Shown here piece by piece: positions 52,468 through 60,974 of a stretch of DNA of 62,984 bases (positions are counted from its first letter, which is position 1; every line of letters begins with the position of its first letter). The notes under the pieces were generated by a model that worked only from the letters and a program-made list of their open reading frames with translations, ran no database searches and was not told where the DNA came from. Origin of the DNA: DASYAN01 sp034431765. GTDB taxonomy: Bacteria; Chloroflexota; Ktedonobacteria; Ktedonobacterales; Ktedonobacteraceae. The stretch spans positions 1 to 62,984 of the forward strand of contig DAOUDD010000011.1 in assembly GCA_034431765.1 (NCBI GenBank), in the 5' to 3' direction. A program made the translations under genes and the position numbers.

Positions 52468-53274
52468 GTGGTCCTTGTTGTAGTGCTTGTCATGGTCCTT
52501 GTTGCCACACAGCGCTTTCTCGTTCGTTTTGTTCTCCCACTCCTAGAGGCTGCCGGCTGGCTGATCAATCTTACCTTTCTGAGATATGTTGTGCTGTTCC
52601 TTGTGATTGTGGGTGGTTTGCTTTTCGGGATTGCGAAACTGAAGCCAGGCGATATGGGACTTCGTATGTCAGATTTGCTACCTGGGATCGTGTTTACGGC
52701 GTTAGTATGGATCATGATTCAACTAGTAGCACTGGTATTGAATCTTGTAGCCTTCGGGCGTGTGACGGTTGATCACATCTGGCTGGAGCCGAGAGGTTTC
52801 ACCTCAATGCTAGGGGCTCTTTTCTTCGGTCAACTTCTGGGCAATGCCCTGTTTGAAGAGATGACATGGCGGGGTTTTCTGCTGCCCCAATGCTACTTCA
52901 AGCTGACTAGACTCGATAACCATGTACGTACTCGCATAGGAATCGCGCTGCTGATTTCTCAACTCCTATTTGCTCTGTATCACATCCCTATACAACTGAG
53001 CAGTGGCGTGAACCCTCTTCAGCTTCCACTGGCCCTGCTTCCCATCTTGTTCATCGGTTTACTGCTTGCTGTCGTTTACCTACGTACTGGCAATTTGTTT
53101 CTTGTTGTCGGTCTGCATGCGCTCAATGACTATCTGACCATCCTTTTCTCTCCAACGTTCTTGAGCAATGACTTGCTGGGAGGGATCATAGTTTTTGTCT
53201 TTGTCCTGCTTCTGCTCATCTTTTGGCCTCTCTTCAGAAGAAGATTGCAGCCACAGCATGCTTACAAAGGGTGA
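52468..53274 (+). CDS. CPBP-family intramembrane metalloprotease (possible disrupted start)
   Basis: A 268-residue polytopic protein of the CPBP/Abi family. Glutamyl motif EEMTWRG (E-E-x-x-x-R-G) in GNALFEEMTWRGFLLPQ, then FALYHIP and GLHALND provide the conserved Glu and His residues of the active site. There are about seven to eight hydrophobic segments. The called start is GTG 52468. However, an in-frame ATG at 52414 (or 52402), MTIFKLSKAVPW, leads into the same frame and is stopped only by an amber TAG at 52450-52452. The gene may therefore have lost its original start, or translation restarts at GTG 52468. Function in this family ranges from protein processing to immunity to self-made peptides; no such peptide gene was seen. 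Confidence 0.78.
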   Translation: MVLVVVLVMVLVATQRFLVRFVLPLLEAAGWLINLTFLRYVVLFLVIVGGLLFGIAKLKPGDMGLRMSDLLPGIVFTALVWIMIQLVALVLNLVAFGRVTVDHIWLEPRGFTSMLGALFFGQLLGNALFEEMTWRGFLLPQCYFKLTRLDNHVRTRIGIALLISQLLFALYHIPIQLSSGVNPLQLPLALLPILFIGLLLAVVYLRTGNLFLVVGLHALNDYLTILFSPTFLSNDLLGGIIVFVFVLLLLIFWPLFRRRLQPQHAYKG

Positions 53275-53435
53275 GACTGACCGCTATCCGTGGTGCAGAT
53301 ACCTATCTTTACGTCGCTCGATTGTCTGGCCGCCTGTTGCCATAGCCAGGCAACAAGGCGGAATATCTATGCATGGCTTGAGTGGCGATCTGGTACGAGA
53401 AGGTCATGGTAGGGCAACGAAGCATATAACCAGCC

Positions 53436-54518
53436 TTATATATGATTCCGTACAGCCGCGACAAAATCGTTCGTACTTGCACCCCCTCCCTGGTCAACTG
53501 GTAAGACTCTTCCTTCTCGATAGATCTGGGCGATGGCATGCTCAAGGACGCGGGCTTGCTCAGGGTAGCCGAGGTAGTCGAGCATCATTGCGCCGGAGAG
53601 GAGCATGGCGGTGGGGTTGATGATGCCTTTGCCAACGAGGTCGGGAGCGGAGCCATGGACTGGCTCGAAGTAGGCGTAGTGCTCGCCATAGCAGGCGCTG
53701 GGCGAGAGGCCAAGACCACCGATAGTACCGCTTGAGACGTCGGCGAGGATGTCGCCATGCTCGTTGTTGAGGACGACGACATCGAGCGTTTCGGGCGCGG
53801 CTACCAGGCGGCGCGCGAGGTCGTCGATGAGAAACTCCTGGTAGCTCAGGCTTGGGTATTTGCCCACAGCCTCTTTGACGATGGTGCGGAAACGTCCGTC
53901 GGTGTTGGGCTGGATCGAGTATTTTGCGCCGAGGGTAACGCGTCCGGGGTAGCCCTCTTCCTGACGTTGCAGGGCGAGTGCGCAGGCGGCTGTGGCGACA
54001 CGTTGCATCTGCTCGTCGGTAACGATTTTGACGGCATAGGCTCCAGCTTTCTCGACTGGCGGGGCTTGCCACCAGGAGATGCTGCTGGAGAGAGTTGAAA
54101 GTTCGGCAAGATCTCCTTCGCGTGGTGGGTACATGCCTTCAAGATTGTCACGGGCGATGACGTAGTCGATGCGCTCAGGATTGCGCATAGGGCTGTTGTA
54201 GCCAGGATACCAGCGGACAGGACGCACATTGATGTAGGTCTCTTTGCCCCAGCGCAGGTACCAGAGGATGGGACGGCTCGGCCCGCCGCTGGCCCCGAAA
54301 AGGGTGCAGTCGGCGTTGTCGATGGCCTGGCGCGTCTCGTCAGGGAAGGTGGTGCCGTAGCGTTGCTGCGCCTCACGTCCACAGGGAACCTCGACGAAAC
54401 GGAGGGATGGAACGAGCTGGCGCAGAATTTCGACGCTTGGGCGCATCACCTCCGGTGCTGCGTCATCTCCCGCGATGACGCAGATGGTGGGAGGAGATGA
54501 GAAATGGCGACGGTTCAT
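53436..54518 (-). CDS. Homoisocitrate dehydrogenase (isopropylmalate dehydrogenase family)
   Basis: A 360-residue NAD-dependent beta-decarboxylating dehydrogenase. It oxidises homoisocitrate to 2-oxoadipate, the last of the four chain-elongation steps. Family signs are TICVIAGDDAAPEV, INVRPVRWYPG, VIARDNLEGMY (substrate arginine region), EFLIDDLARRLV, DVVVLNNEHGDILADVSSG (metal Asp) and EPVHGSAPDLVGKGIINPTA (NAD loop). Isopropylmalate dehydrogenase is the near alternative; the operon decides for the lysine role. Its start overlaps the homoaconitase small subunit stop by four bases (ATGA). It is the last gene of the operon. Confidence 0.88.
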   Translation of the reverse strand: MNRRHFSSPPTICVIAGDDAAPEVMRPSVEILRQLVPSLRFVEVPCGREAQQRYGTTFPDETRQAIDNADCTLFGASGGPSRPILWYLRWGKETYINVRPVRWYPGYNSPMRNPERIDYVIARDNLEGMYPPREGDLAELSTLSSSISWWQAPPVEKAGAYAVKIVTDEQMQRVATAACALALQRQEEGYPGRVTLGAKYSIQPNTDGRFRTIVKEAVGKYPSLSYQEFLIDDLARRLVAAPETLDVVVLNNEHGDILADVSSGTIGGLGLSPSACYGEHYAYFEPVHGSAPDLVGKGIINPTAMLLSGAMMLDYLGYPEQARVLEHAIAQIYREGRVLPVDQGGGASTNDFVAAVRNHI

Positions 54519-55003
54519 CGCAGTGTCCCCTCCTGCTGGATGTAGTTGACGATACCACCTGCCGCTACGATGCGCGCGACGAAGGGATCAAGCGGCTCGG
54601 ACTGGAAGGTCTGGCCGGTAGTGAGGTTGCGAATGCTGCCGCGTTCGAGATCCACGTCGAGTTCCTGGCCGTCCTCGCTATTGAGTGAGGCGTCTTCACA
54701 GATGAGAATAGGAAGCCCGATGTTGACAGCATTGCGATAGAAGATGCGAGCAAAACTGCGCGCGATCACGACTTTGACGTTGTTGGCGAGGATCGCAGCT
54801 GGTGCGTGCTCACGGGAGGAACCGCAGCCGAAGTTGTGCCCGGCTACGATCACGTCTCCTGACTGTACGTCTGTCGGAAAGTCGGGGCGTACTTCGCAGA
54901 GGCAGTGCTTTGCGAGTTGTGCGCGATCGGTTGTGACGTTGTAGCGTCCGGGTATGATTACGTCGGTGTTTACGTTGTCACCAAGTTTCCAGACACGGCC
55001 CAT
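54515..55003 (-). CDS. lysU: Homoaconitase small subunit
   Basis: A 162-residue swivel domain (LeuD-like). Features are MGRVWKLGDNVNTDVIIPGR, GHNFGCGSSREHAPAAIL (the GSSRE motif that contacts the substrate) and FYRNAVNIGLPILIC. With LysT it converts homocitrate to homoisocitrate through homoaconitate. Shared with isopropylmalate isomerases, but the flanking genes make the lysine role likely. AAAGGATC precedes ATG 55003, 40 bases after the large subunit; its stop overlaps the dehydrogenase start. Confidence 0.9.
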   Translation of the reverse strand: MGRVWKLGDNVNTDVIIPGRYNVTTDRAQLAKHCLCEVRPDFPTDVQSGDVIVAGHNFGCGSSREHAPAAILANNVKVVIARSFARIFYRNAVNIGLPILICEDASLNSEDGQELDVDLERGSIRNLTTGQTFQSEPLDPFVARIVAAGGIVNYIQQEGTLR

Positions 55004-55043
55004 GATTATGATCCTTTCAATTTATATGTGCTACGCACGATTT

Positions 55044-56300
55044 TTACGCTTCTAAGAACTCTCTCGGATCGGTGATGTGGCCGGTGAGAGCGGTGGCGGC
55101 AACGGTGGCGGGGCTGGCGAGGTAGATCTCGGCTGTGGGATCACCCATACGCCCTGTGAAGTTGCGATTCATGGTAGTTAGTGAACGTTCGCCAGGGCCG
55201 AGAACGCCCTGGTGCCGACCGATGCAGGGACCGCAACCGGGAGTGCCGATTGAGGCTCCGGCTTCGATGAAGACATCCAGGTAGCCACGATGCATGGCCT
55301 CCTTGTAGACTTCGCGCGAGACAGGGACAACAACCATGCGCACGTCGGGATGCAGTTTTTTGCCACGCATGATGTTTGCCGCAATCTCCAGGTCGTCCAG
55401 GCGTCCGTTGGTACAGGTGCCGAGGAAGAGCTGGTCGATCTTGATGTGCTCGACCTCGTGTGCCGGGACGACGTTGTTGACATCGGGCGGGCAGGCGATG
55501 GAGGGTTCGAGCTGCGAAACGTCGATCTCGATGACACGTTCGTAGTGCGGGTTCTGTGGCGTGAGCATAGGGTAGTCTTCGTCTGTGCGGTCACGTAACC
55601 AGGCACGGGTTGTCTCGTCGGGAGCCATCAGGCCGGCTTTGCCACCCATCTCGATTGCCATGCTGGTAAAGGTGAAACGTTCGCTCATAGAGAAGCGCGA
55701 GACGAGGTCGCCGGTATATTCGAGCGCACGGTAGTTCGCGCCATCGACTCCGATCTGGCGCACAATTTCCAGGCTGACATCTTTGGCGAAGACACCATGC
55801 GGCAGCGTTCCAGTCAGACGCACGTTGATTGTGGTGGGGACGCGGAACCAGGTGCGTCCGGTTGCGTAGGCTACACCGATATCGGTTGAACCCATGCCGG
55901 TGGCAAAGGCACCAAGCGCGCCATAGGTGCAGGTATGGCTATCCGCGCCGACGACGACACTGCCAGGAAGGACGAAGCCGTGCTCCATCATCACCTGATG
56001 GCAAACGCCTTCCTGCAGGACCGGAATATTCTGCTCTTTAGCAAACGTGCGCACCTCGCGTTGCAGGGTTGCCGATGCGATGGAGGCGGCAGGGACGATG
56101 TGATCGAAAATGATATGCGAGCGCTGCGGATCAAAGACGCGGCCCCCGTTCTTCTGGGCAAGCTTCCGAAATGCCTGGATTGCCAGGGGCGTGGTGGTAT
56201 CGTGACTCATTACCCGATCAACATCTACGACAATCGTCTCGCCCTCATGAACGGGACGGCCCAGTTTGTAGCTAAAGATTTCTTCGGTTAGCGTTCCCAT
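55044..56300 (-). CDS. lysT: Homoaconitase large subunit
   Basis: A 418-residue iron-sulfur subunit of the aconitase family. AAGGAAA lies eight bases before ATG 56300; an in-frame codon at 56327 would extend into the previous gene. Cluster ligands and active-site segments: VVGADSHTCTYGALGAFATG, DQLFLGTCTNGRLDDLEIAA and GTPGCGPCIGRHQGVL; NRNFTGRMGDPTAEIYLASP is the C-terminal substrate loop. It overlaps the homocitrate synthase end by 13 bases, so expression is tightly coupled. LeuC is the alternative, judged less likely from the operon. Confidence 0.92.
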   Translation of the reverse strand: MGTLTEEIFSYKLGRPVHEGETIVVDVDRVMSHDTTTPLAIQAFRKLAQKNGGRVFDPQRSHIIFDHIVPAASIASATLQREVRTFAKEQNIPVLQEGVCHQVMMEHGFVLPGSVVVGADSHTCTYGALGAFATGMGSTDIGVAYATGRTWFRVPTTINVRLTGTLPHGVFAKDVSLEIVRQIGVDGANYRALEYTGDLVSRFSMSERFTFTSMAIEMGGKAGLMAPDETTRAWLRDRTDEDYPMLTPQNPHYERVIEIDVSQLEPSIACPPDVNNVVPAHEVEHIKIDQLFLGTCTNGRLDDLEIAANIMRGKKLHPDVRMVVVPVSREVYKEAMHRGYLDVFIEAGASIGTPGCGPCIGRHQGVLGPGERSLTTMNRNFTGRMGDPTAEIYLASPATVAATALTGHITDPREFLEA

Positions 56301-57436
56301 ACGAGGTTTCCTTTCTCCTGGTACCATGCATGAATAAAGATATCAACTTCCTCATTGCTCAATGCGCCGTTTTCCGCGCGCTCTTTGAGCGCCTGCGTCA
56401 GGTGCGTGACTTCCGCTGAGTCCAGTTGCAGACCGAGTGCGGCGGCGCGATGTCCAACAGCGTAGCGCCCGGTGACGCGTGAGCCGACATCAACGTGGCG
56501 CACCAGGCCGAAGTCGTGCGGATCGAGCACTTCGTACGCGCGCGGATTGTGCAGGACAGCTTTAGTATGTACACCTGCGCGATGGGTAAAGGCGCAAAAT
56601 GAGGTGATCGGCATATTAAAAGGAATGTGAATGTCCAGACAGTTCGCCACGTATTGATCAACATCGGCGAGCTTTGTCAGATCGTACGTCGAGAGCAGTT
56701 CTGGATAATGGATGTATAATTGCGCGACTACGCCACTGAGGGAGGCAATGCCGTTACGCTCACCGATGCCCATGACGGCAACGTCGAGACAGTCGGCCCC
56801 ACCTTCAAAGGCGGCGATGGTATTGGCGATAGCACAGCCGGTATCGTTGTGGCCATGAAACTCGATGCCCACCTGCGGATAGCGGTCGGCGACGAGCCGG
56901 ACAAGACCCTCGACCTGGCGTGGCGTGGCGATTCCCACAGTGTCGGGAAGACCGATGCGCTGGACGCCTGCAGCGACGACGGCGTCAAAGACCGTGAGCA
57001 GATCGACCAGGTCACTTCTAAACGCGTCCTCGGCAGAGAAGCGGACATAGCGTCCCGCCGCACGAATGCGCCGGATCAGGGGGACCGCCTCCGAGACGAT
57101 CTGATCGATACGCCGTCCGTGACTCGAAGAGCGAATCTCGGAGGAGGTGCCGAAGAAGAGATTCAGCCCATGCACAGGTGTGTCCAGGGCAGCCTGTACG
57201 TCTGCTTCGACGCAACGTACGTGCGAAACGATGTGCGCACGCAGATTCAGTTCGCACAGAGCCGCAATCGCAGTACGCGTTTCGGGAGACGAGACCGGCG
57301 ATGGCACCTCGATATAACGAACGCCGACCGCGTCAAGCAGGCGAGCAATCTGTAAACGCTGTTCCAGAGTGAAATGCGTTTTGATAAACTGCTCCCCCTC
57401 GCGCAAGGTCGAGTCAAGAATAGCAAGACTTCTCAT
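56288..57436 (-). CDS. hcs: Homocitrate synthase
   Basis: A 382-residue Claisen-type enzyme that joins acetyl-CoA and 2-oxoglutarate to give homocitrate, the first committed step of the aminoadipate pathway. It begins with the family motif LAILDSTLREGEQFIKTHFT and has HIVSHVRCVEADVQAAL, FSAEDAFRSDLVDL, GIEFHGHNDTGCAIANTIAA (metal His pair) and SGVVAQLYIHYPE. HRAGVHTKAVLHNPRAYEVL begins the C-terminal region. Isopropylmalate synthase is about 130 residues longer because of a leucine-binding domain; that domain is lacking here, consistent with homocitrate synthase. It starts 14 bases after the lysJK stop. Confidence 0.93.
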   Translation of the reverse strand: MRSLAILDSTLREGEQFIKTHFTLEQRLQIARLLDAVGVRYIEVPSPVSSPETRTAIAALCELNLRAHIVSHVRCVEADVQAALDTPVHGLNLFFGTSSEIRSSSHGRRIDQIVSEAVPLIRRIRAAGRYVRFSAEDAFRSDLVDLLTVFDAVVAAGVQRIGLPDTVGIATPRQVEGLVRLVADRYPQVGIEFHGHNDTGCAIANTIAAFEGGADCLDVAVMGIGERNGIASLSGVVAQLYIHYPELLSTYDLTKLADVDQYVANCLDIHIPFNMPITSFCAFTHRAGVHTKAVLHNPRAYEVLDPHDFGLVRHVDVGSRVTGRYAVGHRAAALGLQLDSAEVTHLTQALKERAENGALSNEEVDIFIHAWYQEKGNLVWER

Positions 57437-57450
57437 AATACTGTTCCCTT

Positions 57451-59817
57451 TTACGATGCAAGTTCTTTGAGCACCAGCTCAAGAACTGAGATCGCATGCA
57501 GATACTCGTGAATGCGTATATGCTCCTGCGGCGTGTGGTCAAGGCGTGCGTCTCCCGGTCCATATGCAACGATATTTTCGCCCCAGACCGGGCCAACAAC
57601 GTTCATATCTGATGTGCCTGTTTTGTATTTGAAACCCGGTTGAACTCCGGTTGCGCGTAGGGCGGAGATAAAGGTACGTGCGAGGGGGACGGTGCGCGAT
57701 GATTGAAAGGCTGCCTCCTCACCAGAGAAGCGTATAGTAATCTCATCCTCGTAAGCCCAGCGCGTGAGTTGACTGCGCAGGTAGGAGGTGTCGAAGGCCG
57801 GGGGCAGGCGATAACCAAGCGTGAAACGTGTGTGCTCTTCCAGTCCATCCTGTTCACTGGCGATGCTGCGCAGTGTAACCTGCAGCGAGGCGAAGGGGGA
57901 GCAGCTAGCATGGCGCGCATTCCACTCAGTTGCAGAGAGCCGTGCGCGCTCCCAGAACGCGGTCGCAACCTCACAACTGGTTGCTGAGGGACCTGCGCTA
58001 TGACTGGATGAACGCGTCACACAACCGTCGAGCAAGAGCCGACCCTTGTAACCGATAGTAACAGATGAACTACCACTCGGTTCACCGATGATACAGGCGG
58101 AGGGCCGATAGCGCTGAAGGACGCCACGTGCGCCACGCGAGGTGGCTGCCTCCTCCTCAACCGCACCAACCACTATTATAGGAACGCCTTTTTGCTCTGA
58201 TCTCGCCACGCGTGAGGCAGCGCAGAGGAATGCGGCAAGCGGTCCCTTGGCGTCAACTGCTCCACGTCCGTAAAGGATGCCCTCTTCCAGCCGTACAGGG
58301 ATGTTACCGGGAACTGTGTCCATATGGCCGAGTAGCACAACAGGTTGAGGGGAAGTTGCGGACGCAATAAATCGGGTCCCTATTTCACTCGCAATGAATT
58401 GCGGGGAGGGGGAGAGTTCGGTGGTGCTGGCGATGAGGTTGCCGACCTCATCGACGTGGGCGTGGAGGCCCATTGAGCAGGCCTGTTCGGCGAGGTAGTG
58501 TGCGAGGGCGCTCTCCTGGGTCGAGAGGCTGGGGATGGTGAGCATGTTGTGCAATAAGCCGACCTCAGCGGTCTCCCGTTCGCTCTCGGATGACTGAGAG
58601 AGCGAGGATTCCTGAGAGATGTGCTGGACCGGCTTCGATTTTTGAGAAGAGGGAGAGAGTAACTCTTCAATTGTGTCGAGGACGGTGTCGAGCTGGCTTT
58701 CGCTAATGACTAGTGGGGGTAGGAGGCGCAGGACGTTTGGTCCAGCAGGGAGAGCGAGGATGCCGCACTCTGCGAGCGTTTCGAGATAAGGTTGCACACG
58801 ACGATTTAGCTCGATGCCGATCAGCAGGCCACGTCCGCGTACTTCGCGGATGAGGGGCGAGTGGAAAGCGCGCAGGCGCGTCAGGGCGTACTCACCCAGA
58901 GTGGCGGCACGTTCGGCAAGCTGTTCGCGTTCCAGAATATCGAGTGTTGCGAGGGCGGCGGCGCAGGCGAGGGGGTTGCCGCCGAAGGTGCTGCCGTGAA
59001 CACCTTTGCCAATACGTCCGCTCTCCATCACGCGTGGACCCAGGCCAATTGCGCCCATCGGGACACCACCAGCCAGGGATTTGGCGAGGCAGAGGATGTC
59101 AGGCTGAACGTTATACTGTTCGCAGGCGAAGAGCGTGCCGGTGCGTCCGAAGCCGGTCTGCACCTCATCAATGATCAGGAGAGCGCCGCGCTCGTGACAG
59201 AGTTGGGCAAGTTCCTGGATATACTCCTCGTTGGCAACGTGCACACCACCTTCGCCCTGCACCAGCTCGATCAGGACCGCCGCCGTCTCTTCGCCTATTG
59301 CCTCCCGTGCGGCTGCGAGGTTGTTATAGCGGATATGTGTAACGCCGGGCAGAAGCGGTGCGAAGGGTTCGCGATAATGTGGCTCCCAGGTAGTGGAGAG
59401 CGCTCCCATACTGCGCCCGTGAAAGCCGCGCAGGGTAGCGATAATGCCTGTCCGACCAGTTGCCAGGCGCGCGAATTTGAGTGCGCCTTCAACCGCTTCT
59501 GTGCCACTGTTGCAGAGAAAGAAGTGGGAGAGACCGGAAGGTGTGATCTCTGCCAGGCGCTCTAGCAGATCTGCTCGCACGTCGTTGTAGACGATTTCGG
59601 GACAGGTAATCAGGCGTTGCGCTTGGGCTGCGATTGCGGCAGCGATCTCAGTGCGCCCGTGGCCGATGTTGGCGACGCCGTGTCCGGCGCTGCAATCGAT
59701 AAATGAGCGGCCTTCGGCATCCTCCAGGACTGCACCGTTGCCGCGTACAATGACGATTTGACGCTTGCCATAGACACCGCTGGTGTAGGTGTTTTCTCTT
59801 TCGATAATTGTACTCAT
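57451..59817 (-). CDS. lysJK: Fused LysJ aminotransferase - LysK hydrolase
   Basis: A single 788-residue protein carrying the last two lysine steps. Residues 1-388 are a class III PLP aminotransferase (LysJ/ArgD): NSGTEAVEGALKFA, RGFHGRSMGALS, DEVQTGFGRTG and PLP Lys246 in LCLAKSLAGG, acting on LysW-bound aminoadipate semialdehyde. A Ser/Gln-rich linker (389-415) leads to residues 416-788, an M20-type peptidase (LysK): metal H498 and D500 (LLGHMDTVPG), D522 (VDAKG), catalytic Glu in GAVEEEAATS and KTGTSDMNVVG, which frees lysine from LysW. Normally two separate genes. Residues 472-487 (PQFIASEIGTRFIASA) are encoded by a copy of the dispersed repeat. AGGAGA precedes ATG 59817. Confidence 0.93.
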   Translation of the reverse strand: MSTIIERENTYTSGVYGKRQIVIVRGNGAVLEDAEGRSFIDCSAGHGVANIGHGRTEIAAAIAAQAQRLITCPEIVYNDVRADLLERLAEITPSGLSHFFLCNSGTEAVEGALKFARLATGRTGIIATLRGFHGRSMGALSTTWEPHYREPFAPLLPGVTHIRYNNLAAAREAIGEETAAVLIELVQGEGGVHVANEEYIQELAQLCHERGALLIIDEVQTGFGRTGTLFACEQYNVQPDILCLAKSLAGGVPMGAIGLGPRVMESGRIGKGVHGSTFGGNPLACAAALATLDILEREQLAERAATLGEYALTRLRAFHSPLIREVRGRGLLIGIELNRRVQPYLETLAECGILALPAGPNVLRLLPPLVISESQLDTVLDTIEELLSPSSQKSKPVQHISQESSLSQSSESERETAEVGLLHNMLTIPSLSTQESALAHYLAEQACSMGLHAHVDEVGNLIASTTELSPSPQFIASEIGTRFIASATSPQPVVLLGHMDTVPGNIPVRLEEGILYGRGAVDAKGPLAAFLCAASRVARSEQKGVPIIVVGAVEEEAATSRGARGVLQRYRPSACIIGEPSGSSSVTIGYKGRLLLDGCVTRSSSHSAGPSATSCEVATAFWERARLSATEWNARHASCSPFASLQVTLRSIASEQDGLEEHTRFTLGYRLPPAFDTSYLRSQLTRWAYEDEITIRFSGEEAAFQSSRTVPLARTFISALRATGVQPGFKYKTGTSDMNVVGPVWGENIVAYGPGDARLDHTPQEHIRIHEYLHAISVLELVLKELAS
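58358..58400. repeat. Dispersed repeat, copy 3 (in frame inside lysJK)
   Basis: GACGCAATAAATCGGGTCCC, then TATTTCACTCGCAATGAATT, resemble the 45-bp unit at 42656 in layout and core sequence. It translates in the gene frame as FIASEIGTRFIAS, both halves giving FIAS because of its internal direct repeats. It encodes about residues 472-487, just before the metal-binding LLGHMDT of the LysK half. Confidence 0.75.
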
Positions 59818-59905
59818 GCGGCATTTCTCCTGCTAATCTGGCTAATCCAATGGTGAGCATGTGGAGCGTGGGTACACTCCGACGACATCGGGCGCGGTGG
59901 GCGCA

Positions 59906-59950
59906 CAACGGGCGCGATACATCTGGCCCCTATTTCCCGCGCCATAAATG
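59906..59950. repeat. Dispersed repeat, copy 2 (lysJK-lysZ spacer)
   Basis: CAACGGGCGCGATACATCTG and TTTCCCGCGCCATAAATG; 41 of 45 bases match copy 1 at 42656. It lies in the 162-base gap between lysJK and lysZ, which otherwise shows nothing. Confidence 0.8.
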
Positions 59951-59979
59951 GCTGTGATTGTTGGTTAATTTGTTAGAAG

Positions 59980-60831
59980 TTAAAGTACGGCTTCAGCGAG
60001 TTCTCTGGTGTTTTGCATGTTTACGTTGGTTGAATTGGTGATGGTTGTGCCGGAGCCTTGCAGAACGGCGTGAAGGGATGCGTTGCCGATGCAGATGCGG
60101 GCGACGCCACCATCGAGGGCTTCTTGCGCTCCAAGCAGTTTCTTGCGCATACGACCTTTTGCGTGGTGCATGACGCTGTCGAGCTGGGAGGCTGGGATGG
60201 AATGGATAACGGTACGCGTATCCTCGACATCCCTGAGCAGGCCAACGACGTTGGTCATGATAACGAGCGTTTCGGCGTGAAGGGCGGCAGCTACGGCGGC
60301 GGCGGCGCGGTCTCCGTCCACGTTGAGGCGCTCTCCCCCGTGACTGAGTGCCAATGGTGCAATAACAGGTGTGTAGCCAGCATCAAGCAATTGGTGTAAG
60401 AGAGAGGCATTGACCGCTTCGATCTGACCTGTGTAGTCGTCACGTAAGACCTGGACACGCCCTTCGGGTGTGACCGAGCGAACAACGGCTTTGCGACGAG
60501 CTAGCAGCAAGCGGCCATCCACACCTGCCAGTCCAAGGGCGTTGACACCCTGACCCTGTAGATCGGCGACCAGTTCGGTGTTGATCTGACCCGCCACAGC
60601 CATGGCGAATATGCGCAGGGTTTCGCTGTCGGTATAGCGACTGCTCATCCCGTTAGGCGAGGTGATCATGCGAATGGCATGGCCGAGTTGTTCGCAAAGT
60701 GTATTGGTGAGATCGGAACCACCGTGGAGCAGGACGACACGCTGTCCTGTGACGACCAGACTGGCGATCTCTCGAACGATGTTCGCGGTGGCAACTTCTG
60801 CAGCCCCACCGATTTTTATGACAAGCGTCAT
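59980..60831 (-). CDS. lysZ: [LysW]-aminoadipate 6-kinase
   Basis: A 283-residue amino-acid kinase (ArgB/LysZ). It phosphorylates the side-chain carboxylate of LysW-bound 2-aminoadipate. MTLVIKIGGAAE and VVLLHGGSDLTN are the phosphate loops, then SPNGMSSRYTDSETLRIFAM, VNALGLAGVDGRLLLARRK, GYTPVIAPLALSHGGERLNV, NVDGDRAAAAVAAAL, LVIMTNVVGLL and KGRMRKKLLGAQEAL (nucleotide region). The SRYTDxET segment is usual for LysW-dependent members, not for N-acetylglutamate kinase. GGAGC precedes the start; it lies 143 bases after lysY. Confidence 0.93.
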   Translation of the reverse strand: MTLVIKIGGAAEVATANIVREIASLVVTGQRVVLLHGGSDLTNTLCEQLGHAIRMITSPNGMSSRYTDSETLRIFAMAVAGQINTELVADLQGQGVNALGLAGVDGRLLLARRKAVVRSVTPEGRVQVLRDDYTGQIEAVNASLLHQLLDAGYTPVIAPLALSHGGERLNVDGDRAAAAVAAALHAETLVIMTNVVGLLRDVEDTRTVIHSIPASQLDSVMHHAKGRMRKKLLGAQEALDGGVARICIGNASLHAVLQGSGTTITNSTNVNMQNTRELAEAVL

Positions 60832-60974
60832 GGTTTGCTCCGTTCTTCCTTATATCGTGTGCTCTACCAGTTCCAGAAAGTGGTGAGAGCCAGGAGGTAC
60901 AATGTTACAGGTGTAAAAGCATGTATCAGCGTTCATGTATGATTGCATTTGTTGGAGATCCAAAAAAGTCTTCC

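Noticed and set aside
56720..57355. 211-codon plus-strand frame
   Set aside because: It is antisense to homocitrate synthase, with no domain and no ribosome site.
58861..59565. 234-codon plus-strand frame
   Set aside because: It is antisense to the LysJ half of lysJK, a clear gene; long antisense frames are expected in this GC-richer operon.
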